Shown piece after piece: positions 8,261 to 16,211 of a DNA stretch of 64,000 nucleotides (position 1 is its first letter; each line of letters opens with the position of its first letter). The notes beneath the pieces were generated by a model. The model was not told the origin of the DNA, did no database searches, and saw nothing but the letters and a program-made list of their open reading frames with translations. Both the position numbers and the translations under genes were made by a program. Origin of the DNA: Hydrogenothermus marinus (lineage in GTDB: Bacteria; Aquificota; Aquificia; Aquificales; Hydrogenothermaceae); contig NZ_REFO01000010.1 in NCBI RefSeq assembly GCF_003688665.1, forward strand, positions 372,001-436,000, in the 5' to 3' direction.

Positions 8261-9382
8261 TTATACCTCCTTTACCAACTTAACTTTTCCATATTTATAA
8301 TAGGCAGCACAAGCTCCTTCTGATGATACCATACAGGATCCAAGAGGATTTTGAGGTGTGCAAGCTGTTCCAAAAACTTTACAATCATAAGGTTTAGCAG
8401 TACCTTTTAAAATATCACCACATATACATAATTTATGATCATCTATAGCTTCATTTGGTAATATATCTAAAAATACTTTTTCTGCATCTATTTCAGCATA
8501 ATCATCTTTTAGTTTTAAAGCAGAATAAGGAATATCTCCTATTCCTCTCCATCTAAAGTTCTCACGAGGTTGCATATATTTATTTATTAGTTGTTGTGCT
8601 TTTATATTTCCTTCCCATGTTACTGCTCTTGAATATTGGATTTCAACTTCCCTTCTATTCTCTTTAAACTGTCTAATTATCCATAAAATACTTTCTAAAA
8701 TATCTAGAGGTTCAAAACCTGCTACAACAACAGGAGTCTTATATAAATCTACAATTTCTTGGTATATTTTAGCTCCAGCTATAACAGAAACATGAGATGG
8801 CCCTATAAATGCATCTATTATTGCTTCTTTACTATCCATTATTGCTTTTATTGGAGGTGGTACTAAGACATGATTTATATGAAAATATATATTCTTTATA
8901 TTTTCTTTTAATACTTTATCTATTAAAGCAGCTGTCATCGGTGTAGTTGTTTCAAAACCTATTGCAAAGTAAATTATATTTTTAGTAGGATTATCTTTTG
9001 CTAATTTCAATGCATCAAAAGGAGCGTATACAACTTTTATATTTTTTCCTTTTGCTCTTTCTTTTTGAAGAGAACTTTTAGAACCAGGAACCCTAATCAT
9101 ATCTCCAAGGGTAGCTAATATATTATTTTCATCTTGAGCTAAAGTTATAGCATGATCTATTCTTTCCTTAGGCATAATACAAACAGGACAGCCAGGACCA
9201 TGAATAAAATCTATTTCATCTGGAAGCAGCTGTTTTAAACCATATTTCATAATAGTGTGGGTATGTCCGCCACAAACTTCCATTATATTTATAGGTCTAT
9301 CTACTTCATTTTGTATAAGTTTAGCTAAAGCTTTTATCCTTTTTGAATCTCTAAAATCTTTTATATAATCAATAGGACTCAT
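8261..9382 (-). CDS. hypD: Hydrogenase maturation protein HypD
   Basis: HypD is the iron-sulfur scaffold on which HypC and HypD assemble the Fe(CN)2CO unit. The motifs VCGGHTHT (Cys37), GPGCPVC (Cys65 and Cys68) and the C-terminal set of cluster cysteines in CICGDILKG, DCKVFGTAC and LGSC are all present. The length of 373 residues is normal. It lies four bases after hypC and six before hypE. Confidence 0.97.
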   Translation of the reverse strand: MSPIDYIKDFRDSKRIKALAKLIQNEVDRPINIMEVCGGHTHTIMKYGLKQLLPDEIDFIHGPGCPVCIMPKERIDHAITLAQDENNILATLGDMIRVPGSKSSLQKERAKGKNIKVVYAPFDALKLAKDNPTKNIIYFAIGFETTTPMTAALIDKVLKENIKNIYFHINHVLVPPPIKAIMDSKEAIIDAFIGPSHVSVIAGAKIYQEIVDLYKTPVVVAGFEPLDILESILWIIRQFKENRREVEIQYSRAVTWEGNIKAQQLINKYMQPRENFRWRGIGDIPYSALKLKDDYAEIDAEKVFLDILPNEAIDDHKLCICGDILKGTAKPYDCKVFGTACTPQNPLGSCMVSSEGACAAYYKYGKVKLVKEV

Positions 9383-9386
9383 TTTT

Positions 9387-9647
9387 TTAATCTACCTCCT
9401 TATGCAACTTACCTTCCTCTTCATCCAATTTTTCTAATATTTCTTCATATACTTTTATACTTTCAATGGCATCTTCTTCACTTAATTTTGTCATAGCATA
9501 CCCAACATGAATAAGAACATAATCACCAATATTAACAGGTTCTGGCATTAAATCTAAAGATACTTTTCTTTTTACTCCCATTGTATCAACAATTGCATAA
9601 TTATCTGGTAATATTTCAATAATTTTAGATGGTATTGAAAGACACAT
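9387..9647 (-). CDS. hypC: Hydrogenase maturation chaperone HypC
   Basis: HypC pairs with HypD to hold the iron centre and delivers it to the large subunit. The family start MCLSIPSKI with the essential Cys2 fixes the start codon at 9647, which has AAGGAGGT just upstream; a longer frame upstream of this Met is not part of the protein. The protein has 86 residues. The gene sits between the HypF-like protein and hypD. Confidence 0.96.
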   Translation of the reverse strand: MCLSIPSKIIEILPDNYAIVDTMGVKRKVSLDLMPEPVNIGDYVLIHVGYAMTKLSEEDAIESIKVYEEILEKLDEEEGKLHKEVD

Positions 9648-9657
9648 TTTTACCTCC

Positions 9658-11805
9658 TTAAATAAAAATTCCACCAAAAGCTATATTCTGGTTATCTATA
9701 GGAAGTTTCCTATTTATTAATATTGGATATTTACCTTTAGCATGTTTTATGATTCTACCTGTTAAAATCGGATTACTAAAGAAATCTCCTGCTAAAGCTA
9801 CATTATTAATTTTTAATTTCTTTGAAATTGTATTTATCTGTTCTATCATCCAATCAGCTAAACCCTCAAATATTGAAAAAGCAAGCATTTTATTATCAAC
9901 ATCTGCAATTTTGTATGAAAGAATACTTTGCAATGTTTTAATCCAGTTTAAATAAAATACATTATTTTCTTCATATAAGAAGTAATCTATCATTAATCCT
10001 CTATTATCTTTAAAATCTAAAGCTTCATTTTGTAAATATATATATGGTTCTTCAAAGTATGAAATATCATCATAAGGATGTATATCTAAAAGAATTGAAG
10101 CTATATTTAATACTGCTGTAATACTATAAGCAGTTTTTCCATTTTCATCTAAATTTATATTTGCAAATTTGTTGTATATGTCTGGATACTTTTTCTCAAA
10201 ATTAGAAATTAATCTTCTTCCTTCTTCTGAAGAACTTTTAATTTCTTCTAAAGCCCATTTTACAGTTTTTCTAAAATCTTTAAAAATTTTGATTGGTTTA
10301 ATCCAAATAGCAGGTTTAATAGATTTTATTTTTGTTTTTACGGCAACTAAATCTTGATTTACCTTTGAAGAAAAGTAAAAGCCGATTACTCCTTCTTCAG
10401 TTTTATTATATTCTCCAAGAATAGATAAAATAGCTCCTTCATAAGCTTTATAATCTTTTTTTTCTTTATATGGAACTTTAATATCTTCATATTCTCCATT
10501 TAGTATATTTACACTATTTAATTTATCTACAAAACTTGGAAGCTGGAAAAGTATTTTTTCTTTTTTATCTATGAAATATTCTCCATTTCCTAAATCTAAT
10601 ACTGCATAATCATTTGCTATAGCAAGATTTCCTGTTTGTTTTGACTTTATTATATTAGGTAATATACCCTTTTCTCCTTCTTTAATTATTATCTTTCCTT
10701 GAGCAACAAAAACTTCTGTATCTTTTTGTTTGTTTATAATTGGTAAATCAGCATTTAGTTCAAATTCTGTAATTTCTTCTTCTAATTCATTTTTTAATTC
10801 TTCTATAAATACGTAATTTATACCTCTTTCTTTTAAATGTTGTGCTAAAAGAATTAAGAGAGGTTCATCAGGAAGTTTAACTTTTATAAAATCAAGATTA
10901 TTAGAAACAAGTTCTTTTTCTTTAAATTCTTTTGCTGTTAAGTAAACAATGGGTTTTTCTTGGGAAGCTAAAGCTTTGATTTCTGTATCAGATATAAAAG
11001 CAATTTCATTTAGTATTGAAGGATTCGTAATTAAAATAGTAATTGGTTTTCTACCAATGTTTAAAAAAGTTCTTACTTTTGATATATTCTTTTTGTTTAT
11101 TAATCCTATTATTTTTAATCCTTGTCCTGTATAGACTTTAATTAAATTTCCTTTTTCTATTATTCCAGTAGCTGTATTTATAGCTCCTACAGTCTTTTCA
11201 TTATCAAATCCATATCTTTCATGTTCTCCTTTTTTTAGATAAATAGGTGTTAAACATTTATGACAAGAAATAAGTTCGTAATTGAATCTTAAACTTTCTT
11301 TATTTTCTAATTCTCTTTTACAATCTTCACACGGAACAAAAAATTTGAATACGGTTTTTTCTCTTTTAAATGGATACTCATAAAGATATGAATAATGATT
11401 TCCGCAATAATTGCAGGATATAAATGGATAATAAAATCTTCTATTCTCAGGATTAAAAAGTTCTTCTAAACAAGATGGACATGTTGATAAATTTTGAGGT
11501 ATAAGATTTGGCTCTTTTAATAATTTAAATCCTTCCTTTATTTCTATATCTAACTTCTCAATAGAAACTGTATTTGCAGTTCCCATAAATATTGAATATG
11601 GAAGTTTTTCCCCAAGTTCTTTTACAAATTTTTCTACTTTTTCGAAACTATCTTTTATGTAAATTTTTACTTTATCATTTTCTCTTTTTAGATATCCAGT
11701 AATTTTATTTTTATCAGCTATATATTTAATTAAATAAAAAAGGTTCTCATTTCCTTTATAATACTCAAATTCTATTTTTATTTTAACTGTGTCTATAGTC
11801 TTCAT
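9658..11805 (-). CDS. Degenerate HypF-like protein with intact zinc fingers
   Basis: A 715-residue protein collinear with HypF but lacking its active sites. The zinc-finger block is fully kept: Cys at 109, 112, 131, 134, 159, 162, 181 and 184, with the same spacing as in the true HypF of this window, including LEELFNPENRRFYYPFIS. The N-terminal region resembles an acylphosphatase fold but has no VQGVGFR. The YrdC-like part lacks the usual nucleotide-binding residues, the Kae1-like part has no HHxxHA or DGTGYG, and the end reads AGDFFSN and DNQNIAFGG where HypF has GGVFQN and NDGGLALGQ. The ATG at 11805 has GAGG seven bases upstream and overlaps the protease gene by 23 bases. It is probably a non-catalytic partner in maturation; function unknown. 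Confidence 0.9.
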   Translation of the reverse strand: MKTIDTVKIKIEFEYYKGNENLFYLIKYIADKNKITGYLKRENDKVKIYIKDSFEKVEKFVKELGEKLPYSIFMGTANTVSIEKLDIEIKEGFKLLKEPNLIPQNLSTCPSCLEELFNPENRRFYYPFISCNYCGNHYSYLYEYPFKREKTVFKFFVPCEDCKRELENKESLRFNYELISCHKCLTPIYLKKGEHERYGFDNEKTVGAINTATGIIEKGNLIKVYTGQGLKIIGLINKKNISKVRTFLNIGRKPITILITNPSILNEIAFISDTEIKALASQEKPIVYLTAKEFKEKELVSNNLDFIKVKLPDEPLLILLAQHLKERGINYVFIEELKNELEEEITEFELNADLPIINKQKDTEVFVAQGKIIIKEGEKGILPNIIKSKQTGNLAIANDYAVLDLGNGEYFIDKKEKILFQLPSFVDKLNSVNILNGEYEDIKVPYKEKKDYKAYEGAILSILGEYNKTEEGVIGFYFSSKVNQDLVAVKTKIKSIKPAIWIKPIKIFKDFRKTVKWALEEIKSSSEEGRRLISNFEKKYPDIYNKFANINLDENGKTAYSITAVLNIASILLDIHPYDDISYFEEPYIYLQNEALDFKDNRGLMIDYFLYEENNVFYLNWIKTLQSILSYKIADVDNKMLAFSIFEGLADWMIEQINTISKKLKINNVALAGDFFSNPILTGRIIKHAKGKYPILINRKLPIDNQNIAFGGIFI

Positions 11806-12364
11806 TTGTTATCCTCTTATTTATTAGTTCTCCATTATAAGAACCAAAGTTCTTTATGACTACCTCTTTTAAAGTTTTATTGTTTACTTTTTTATAAGTA
11901 ATTCCTAATTTTTCTAATTCCTTTAGTACTTGAGCAACAGCTGTTTTAAAAGGAATATCTTCAAGTGTTTCTGTAAGACCTATTTCAGAAGAACATATAT
12001 TTTCAGGAATTATTCCAATAATAATAACCTCTGCTCTATTACCTTTTAAAGCAGTAAGTTCAAGCATTTGAACAACTTCTACTTCGTGGGCCGTTTGATG
12101 ATAAGAACCAATACCTACAAGCTCTTCATCTGTAAGTCTAAATACACTTCCTGGTTTATCCTTTATTGATATAGTATCAATAAGAATAAGATGTTCATAA
12201 TCTTCTAAATATTCCATTAATCTAAAACCAAGAGTACCTGCATCTATAAGGTCTATATTAGGGTTAAACTGATAATTTTCTTCTAAGTACTTAACAACAA
12301 ATACACCTATACCTTCATCTTTGAAAAGTATATTCCCAATACCAACTATTCCTATTTTCTTCAT
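11783..12364 (-). CDS. hyaD: Hydrogenase maturation protease (HyaD/HybD family)
   Basis: The endopeptidase removes the C-terminal peptide of the NiFe large subunit after nickel insertion. Family motifs are GIVGIGNILFKDEGIG at the N-terminus with the nickel-binding Glu, IDAGTLGFRLM, LILIDTISIKDKPG and the histidine of TAHEVEV. The ATG at 12364 has GAGG six bases upstream; a TTG at 12376 in frame is less likely. Its likely target is the large subunit encoded just upstream, which has a 23-residue tail; the second large subunit in the window has none. It follows a hairpin terminator. Confidence 0.93.
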   Translation of the reverse strand: MKKIGIVGIGNILFKDEGIGVFVVKYLEENYQFNPNIDLIDAGTLGFRLMEYLEDYEHLILIDTISIKDKPGSVFRLTDEELVGIGSYHQTAHEVEVVQMLELTALKGNRAEVIIIGIIPENICSSEIGLTETLEDIPFKTAVAQVLKELEKLGITYKKVNNKTLKEVVIKNFGSYNGELINKRITNEDYRHS

Positions 12365-12376
12365 TTTAATCCTCAA

Positions 12377-12405
12377 AAAAGATAGGAGGTGGCCTCCTAT
12401 CTTTT
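12377..12405 (-). terminator. Strong hairpin inside the hydrogenase-hyp operon
   Basis: A perfect 13-base-pair stem (arms 12377-12389 and 12393-12405) with a three-base loop is followed on the minus strand by more T residues. It lies between the cytochrome b gene and the protease gene, and the protease ribosome-binding site starts directly after it. It should end part of the transcripts from the structural genes and lower the expression of the maturation genes. Confidence 0.85.
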
Positions 12406-12413
12406 ATACTAAT

Positions 12414-13124
12414 TTAAACCTCTTCCTTTTTAAGTTTTCTAAATTTATATCCACCAAATACTATTGCTATATCTCCTTCTTTCCAGAAAATAGTTCTCCA
12501 GACTTGATAGTATATGTGAAAAGCTACCCAAGAAAGAATTATCCACATAGTAAAGTGATGCCACCATCTTACTCCACCTTGCCCTCCAAGTAGCCAACCT
12601 ACCCAATCTGTAGCTAAATGTAGTAATGCAGGCCACCAACTACCAATTGCAGAAAGTCCGCTTTCAAGTCCTTGAACATATAAATAAAATCCTGTAAATA
12701 ACATCCATAAAAGTAAAAGATGTAGAATAGTAAAATATACAGCATTAAAGCTGTCTAAATGAGAACTATCAAAATTTTTTCTTCTATTTAATGTTATAAG
12801 ATTAAGAAAAACTTCCCAAAATTCTTTTAAATTTTGTTTAGTAGGAATTACTTTTTTATAAACTTTTTCAAATCTGCTTCTAAAATAAAGATAAAAGATA
12901 ACAATAGAAACAACATCAAGAAGTAAAGCAGCAAAAAAATGTATCAACCTATTATAAGCCATTACATACTTAAGAGCAGCTGGTGTAGATATGAGAGTTT
13001 GATAATAAGGATGTGCTATATAAAGTCCAGTAATTACAGCTGCTATTATACAAAATACATTTGTCCAATGTATGATTCTCATAGTTGCTGTCATTCTTTT
13101 AACTCTTTCTAGCTTTTCATACAT
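12414..13124 (-). CDS. hyaC: NiFe hydrogenase cytochrome b subunit (HyaC type)
   Basis: The membrane anchor that takes electrons from the exported hydrogenase to quinone. The 236-residue protein has about four or five membrane helices with haem-binding histidines in RIIHWTN, RLIHFFAALL and WWHHFTMW, followed by a helix with HIYYQVWRT. Its start overlaps the large-subunit gene by eight bases. With the Tat-type small subunit it makes up a membrane-bound uptake hydrogenase on the periplasmic side. Confidence 0.94.
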   Translation of the reverse strand: MYEKLERVKRMTATMRIIHWTNVFCIIAAVITGLYIAHPYYQTLISTPAALKYVMAYNRLIHFFAALLLDVVSIVIFYLYFRSRFEKVYKKVIPTKQNLKEFWEVFLNLITLNRRKNFDSSHLDSFNAVYFTILHLLLLWMLFTGFYLYVQGLESGLSAIGSWWPALLHLATDWVGWLLGGQGGVRWWHHFTMWIILSWVAFHIYYQVWRTIFWKEGDIAIVFGGYKFRKLKKEEV

Positions 13125-14859
13125 TGCAAAAACCTCCTACAGGGTCTACTTTATAAACCCCAAGCTCTTTTCCTTTTGTATCAATTATATGAACTGCACA
13201 TGCTATACATGGGTCAAAAGAGTGAACGGTTCTAAGTATTTCAACAGGTTGATTTTTATCTGCAACAACTGTATTACTAACTATTGCAGATTCATATGCA
13301 CCCATTCTTCCTTTATAATCTCTGGGACCTGCATTCCATGTTGAAGGAACAACCGCTTGATAGTTAGCTACTTTTCCATCAACAATTCTTACCCAATGTC
13401 CTAAGGCTCCTCTTGGCGCTTCTTCTAATCCATAACCTTTTAACTCTTTTCCTTTTGTAAGTTCTTCATAATCAAATTCTGTCCATGTTGATAAATCTCC
13501 CTGTGCACAGTTTGAAGCCAGCTCATCAGACCATTCCATCATCATATCTGCCATAAGTTGAGTTTCTATAGCTCTTGCAGCAGTCCTTCCAACAGTTGAG
13601 AATAATGCTTTTGCAGGTAGTCCTGCAGCTTTTAATGCTTTATTTACATAACTTTTAATTCTTTCATCTCCTGAAGCATATCCAACAATCATTCTTGCAA
13701 GAGGTCCTACTTCTACTCTTGTATCATCGTATATAGGAGCTTTTATCCAAGAATATTTTTCTTCAACTTTTAATAAACCATCTTTATCAAATCCTGTATA
13801 ATCTGGATTTGTTTGACCTTCAAATGGATGTAAAGGTTTGTCTGTTCCTTCATATTTATACCAAGAATGAGTAACATCTTCAGCTACTTTCTCTTGATCA
13901 AAAGGTATTACTCTTGATAAATCTTTATTTAATACGACTCCTGATGGGAATAAAGTTTTTCCTTTATACATAGGATTATCATCAAGTCTGAAACCACCAT
14001 AAGCAAGATAATTTCCAAGACCACTACCAACACCGTTTAATGCATCATCTTTATATGCATCGGCAGCCATTAAAATATCAGGAAGATATGCTCTATTAAC
14101 AAAATCTCTTGATTTTTCAAGAAGTTCTTTGAATAGAGCATGTCTTGAAGGATCTTTTAAATCTTTAACACAAGTTACCCCACCAACAACTAATGATTGA
14201 GGATGAGGATTTTTACCTCCCCAAACAGCCATCATTTGTGCCATCCATCTTTGAACTTCTAATGCATCAAGATAATGAGTTAATGCAACAAGATTTTGCT
14301 CAGGAGTAAATTTATAAGATTTATTTCCCCAATAAGCATTAGCAAAAGGTCCAAGTCTTCCACCTTTAGCAAATCTTTTTAATCTTTCTTGAACAGCTTT
14401 ATATTTATTTGGAGAATTTTCCCAAGGATTTTCTGAATATCTCTCTGCAACTTTAGCAGCTTTATAAGGATCAGCTTTTAATGCTGATATTACATCTACC
14501 CAATCTAATGCGTGAAGATGATAAAAATGAACTAAATGATCATGTACATAAAGGGATCCTTGAATTAAATTTCTAACAAGTCTTGCGTTTTTAGGTATTG
14601 TAATTCCTAGGGCATGTTCTACTGCTTCAATACTTCTTTGGTAATGTGTTCCTGTACAAACTCCACATATTCTCATTGCCATAAGACCACAATCTCTTGC
14701 ATCTCTTCCTTTTAAAATAATTTCTATACCTCTCCACATTGTAGCTGAGCTATATGCATCTACAATTCTATTATTTTCATCTATTATTACCTCAATTCTC
14801 AAATGTCCTTCAATTCTTGTAATAGGGTCTATAACTATTCTTTCTTTAGTTTTTGACAT
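13117..14859 (-). CDS. hyaB: NiFe hydrogenase large subunit, membrane-bound group 1 type
   Basis: The catalytic subunit that oxidises H2 at the NiFe(CN)2CO site. The L1 motif RICGVCTGTH (Cys65, Cys68) and the L2 motif DPCIACAVH (Cys551, Cys554) hold the metals. A 23-residue tail after His557 is the expected target of the maturation protease. The length of 580 residues is normal for group 1. It has no signal peptide and should cross the membrane in complex with the small subunit through the Tat pathway. It overlaps the cytochrome b gene by eight bases and follows the small-subunit gene by 15. Confidence 0.97.
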   Translation of the reverse strand: MSKTKERIVIDPITRIEGHLRIEVIIDENNRIVDAYSSATMWRGIEIILKGRDARDCGLMAMRICGVCTGTHYQRSIEAVEHALGITIPKNARLVRNLIQGSLYVHDHLVHFYHLHALDWVDVISALKADPYKAAKVAERYSENPWENSPNKYKAVQERLKRFAKGGRLGPFANAYWGNKSYKFTPEQNLVALTHYLDALEVQRWMAQMMAVWGGKNPHPQSLVVGGVTCVKDLKDPSRHALFKELLEKSRDFVNRAYLPDILMAADAYKDDALNGVGSGLGNYLAYGGFRLDDNPMYKGKTLFPSGVVLNKDLSRVIPFDQEKVAEDVTHSWYKYEGTDKPLHPFEGQTNPDYTGFDKDGLLKVEEKYSWIKAPIYDDTRVEVGPLARMIVGYASGDERIKSYVNKALKAAGLPAKALFSTVGRTAARAIETQLMADMMMEWSDELASNCAQGDLSTWTEFDYEELTKGKELKGYGLEEAPRGALGHWVRIVDGKVANYQAVVPSTWNAGPRDYKGRMGAYESAIVSNTVVADKNQPVEILRTVHSFDPCIACAVHIIDTKGKELGVYKVDPVGGFCNV

Positions 14860-14874
14860 GATTTATTTACCTCC

Positions 14875-16110
14875 TTATTTTGTTTCTTCTTTTTTACCTG
14901 CTACTGCACTAGCAACTGCATGTATACCTATACCTATAGCAGTAGCAGTTAAAATTCCAAGACCAACTTTATCAACAGTAGCTTCTACACCCCAAAGTCC
15001 AGGAGGATGTATATCACTATTTGCAAGAGGTCTTTCTGTTGCATATTTATCCCAAAAATCCGGTTCCGCACAACCAATACATCCTCTTCCTACACCAATA
15101 GGCCAATTTGTACCATCGTTATATCTAATTATTGAACAGTTATTGAATGTAAATGGACCTTTACATCCCATTTTATATAAACAGAAATTATTTTTAGCAC
15201 CTTCATCTCCCCATTCTTCAACATATTCTCCAGCATCAAAGTGGGCTCTTCTCTCACAGTTATCATGAATTCTATAACCAAAAGCAAATTTTGGCCTTAA
15301 AAGTGAATCAAGTTCAGGTAATTCTCCTGTTAAAATATAGTGCATTATCACGCCTACTGAGTTTGCAGGATTATGAGGACATGCAGGAATGTTAACAATT
15401 GGTTTTCCTTTTACAACATCCATAACTCCAACTGCACCAGTTGGATTTGGATATGCAGCAGGAATACCTCCAAAAGTAGCACAGGAACCGACTGCTATAA
15501 CTGCAGCTGCATCTTTTGCAAGTCTTTGGACTCTTTCAACCCCTGTTTCAGGATGCCTTCCTATAGTAAATGCTTCTGGCATACCAACAGGTATAGAACC
15601 TTCAACAAACAATAAATATTTACCTTTAAAATCCCTAACTGCATCTTCTAAGCATTTTTCAGCTTGATCTCCTGCTGCAGCCATTAATGTTTCATGATAT
15701 TCAACAGATAAATAATCAAGAATAAGCTCATCTACTGTAGGTGCAGATGATCTTAATAAAGCTTCAGAGTTACCATCACAATCTTGAATATTAATCCATA
15801 TAATAGGTATTCTATTCATAACTTCTGCTGCTTCTGCAACAAGAGGTTCAAAAGTAGGAGGTAACATTAAAAGAGCAGTAGTTGCTGACACCCATTTTAA
15901 AAAATCTCTTCTTGATAATTCCCACATATCAAGAGCTTTTTCAAATTTGATATCATGTTCCCTTACAGGTTTCATAGCTTTAAGTTCATCAAGCCTTTTT
16001 CTCATTTTTTCATAAAGGGACTTATAGTATTTTTCTCCTTTGTTTGTATCAACATAATTGGTAGGCTTGGTGAAGATGTTTTTCATATGTTCTCTACTAA
16101 AGAACTGCAT
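14875..16110 (-). CDS. hyaA: NiFe hydrogenase small subunit with Tat signal
   Basis: The electron-transfer subunit, exported by Tat and held by a C-terminal helix (about residues 385-402). Cluster ligands: Cys111, Cys210 and Cys244 for the proximal cluster; His282, Cys285, Cys310 and Cys316 for the distal one; Cys325, Cys344 and Cys347 for the medial one. The fourth proximal ligand, Cys in most group 1 enzymes, is Asn114 (CDGN). The twin-arginine motif SRRDFLK begins at residue 66, unusually far from the N-terminus. The start at 16110 is well supported by AGGAGG upstream. It is the first gene of the long operon, with a promoter and two operator-like palindromes in front. Confidence 0.95.
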   Translation of the reverse strand: MQFFSREHMKNIFTKPTNYVDTNKGEKYYKSLYEKMRKRLDELKAMKPVREHDIKFEKALDMWELSRRDFLKWVSATTALLMLPPTFEPLVAEAAEVMNRIPIIWINIQDCDGNSEALLRSSAPTVDELILDYLSVEYHETLMAAAGDQAEKCLEDAVRDFKGKYLLFVEGSIPVGMPEAFTIGRHPETGVERVQRLAKDAAAVIAVGSCATFGGIPAAYPNPTGAVGVMDVVKGKPIVNIPACPHNPANSVGVIMHYILTGELPELDSLLRPKFAFGYRIHDNCERRAHFDAGEYVEEWGDEGAKNNFCLYKMGCKGPFTFNNCSIIRYNDGTNWPIGVGRGCIGCAEPDFWDKYATERPLANSDIHPPGLWGVEATVDKVGLGILTATAIGIGIHAVASAVAGKKEETK

Positions 16111-16121
16111 GACACTCCTCC

Positions 16122-16137
16122 TAATGAATATTCATTC
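16122..16137. promoter_or_regulatory. TetR-type operator at the start site of the hydrogenase operon
   Basis: AATGAATATTCATT is a perfect 14-base palindrome (16123-16136), placed between the predicted -10 box and the ribosome-binding site of the small-subunit gene. The form is close to the TGAATGA/TCATTCA operators known for FadR-type TetR repressors. A near copy lies before hypB. Confidence 0.8.
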
Positions 16138-16143
16138 GTAAAT

Positions 16144-16175
16144 ATAATATTGAATGAATAATTTTTCATTGTCAA
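16144..16175 (-). promoter_or_regulatory. Promoter of the hydrogenase-hyp-cbi operon with a second operator
   Basis: On the minus strand TTGACA (16170-16175) is followed by an AT-rich -10 region (AATATT or TATTAT around 16144-16151). The spacing is 18 or 20 bases depending on the choice, so the -10 call is loose. A second half-site pair, TGAATGA then TTCATT (16151-16170), lies between the two boxes, where a bound repressor would block RNA polymerase. Confidence 0.6.
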
Positions 16176-16211
16176 GATTATAAAAAAAATAGAATATTTG
16201 AATATCATTAT

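Noticed and set aside
14858-15667. Long plus-strand open frames opposite the hydrogenase small-subunit gene
   Set aside because: They are antisense to a gene with full family motifs; their translations are Pro/Ser-rich and show no domain.
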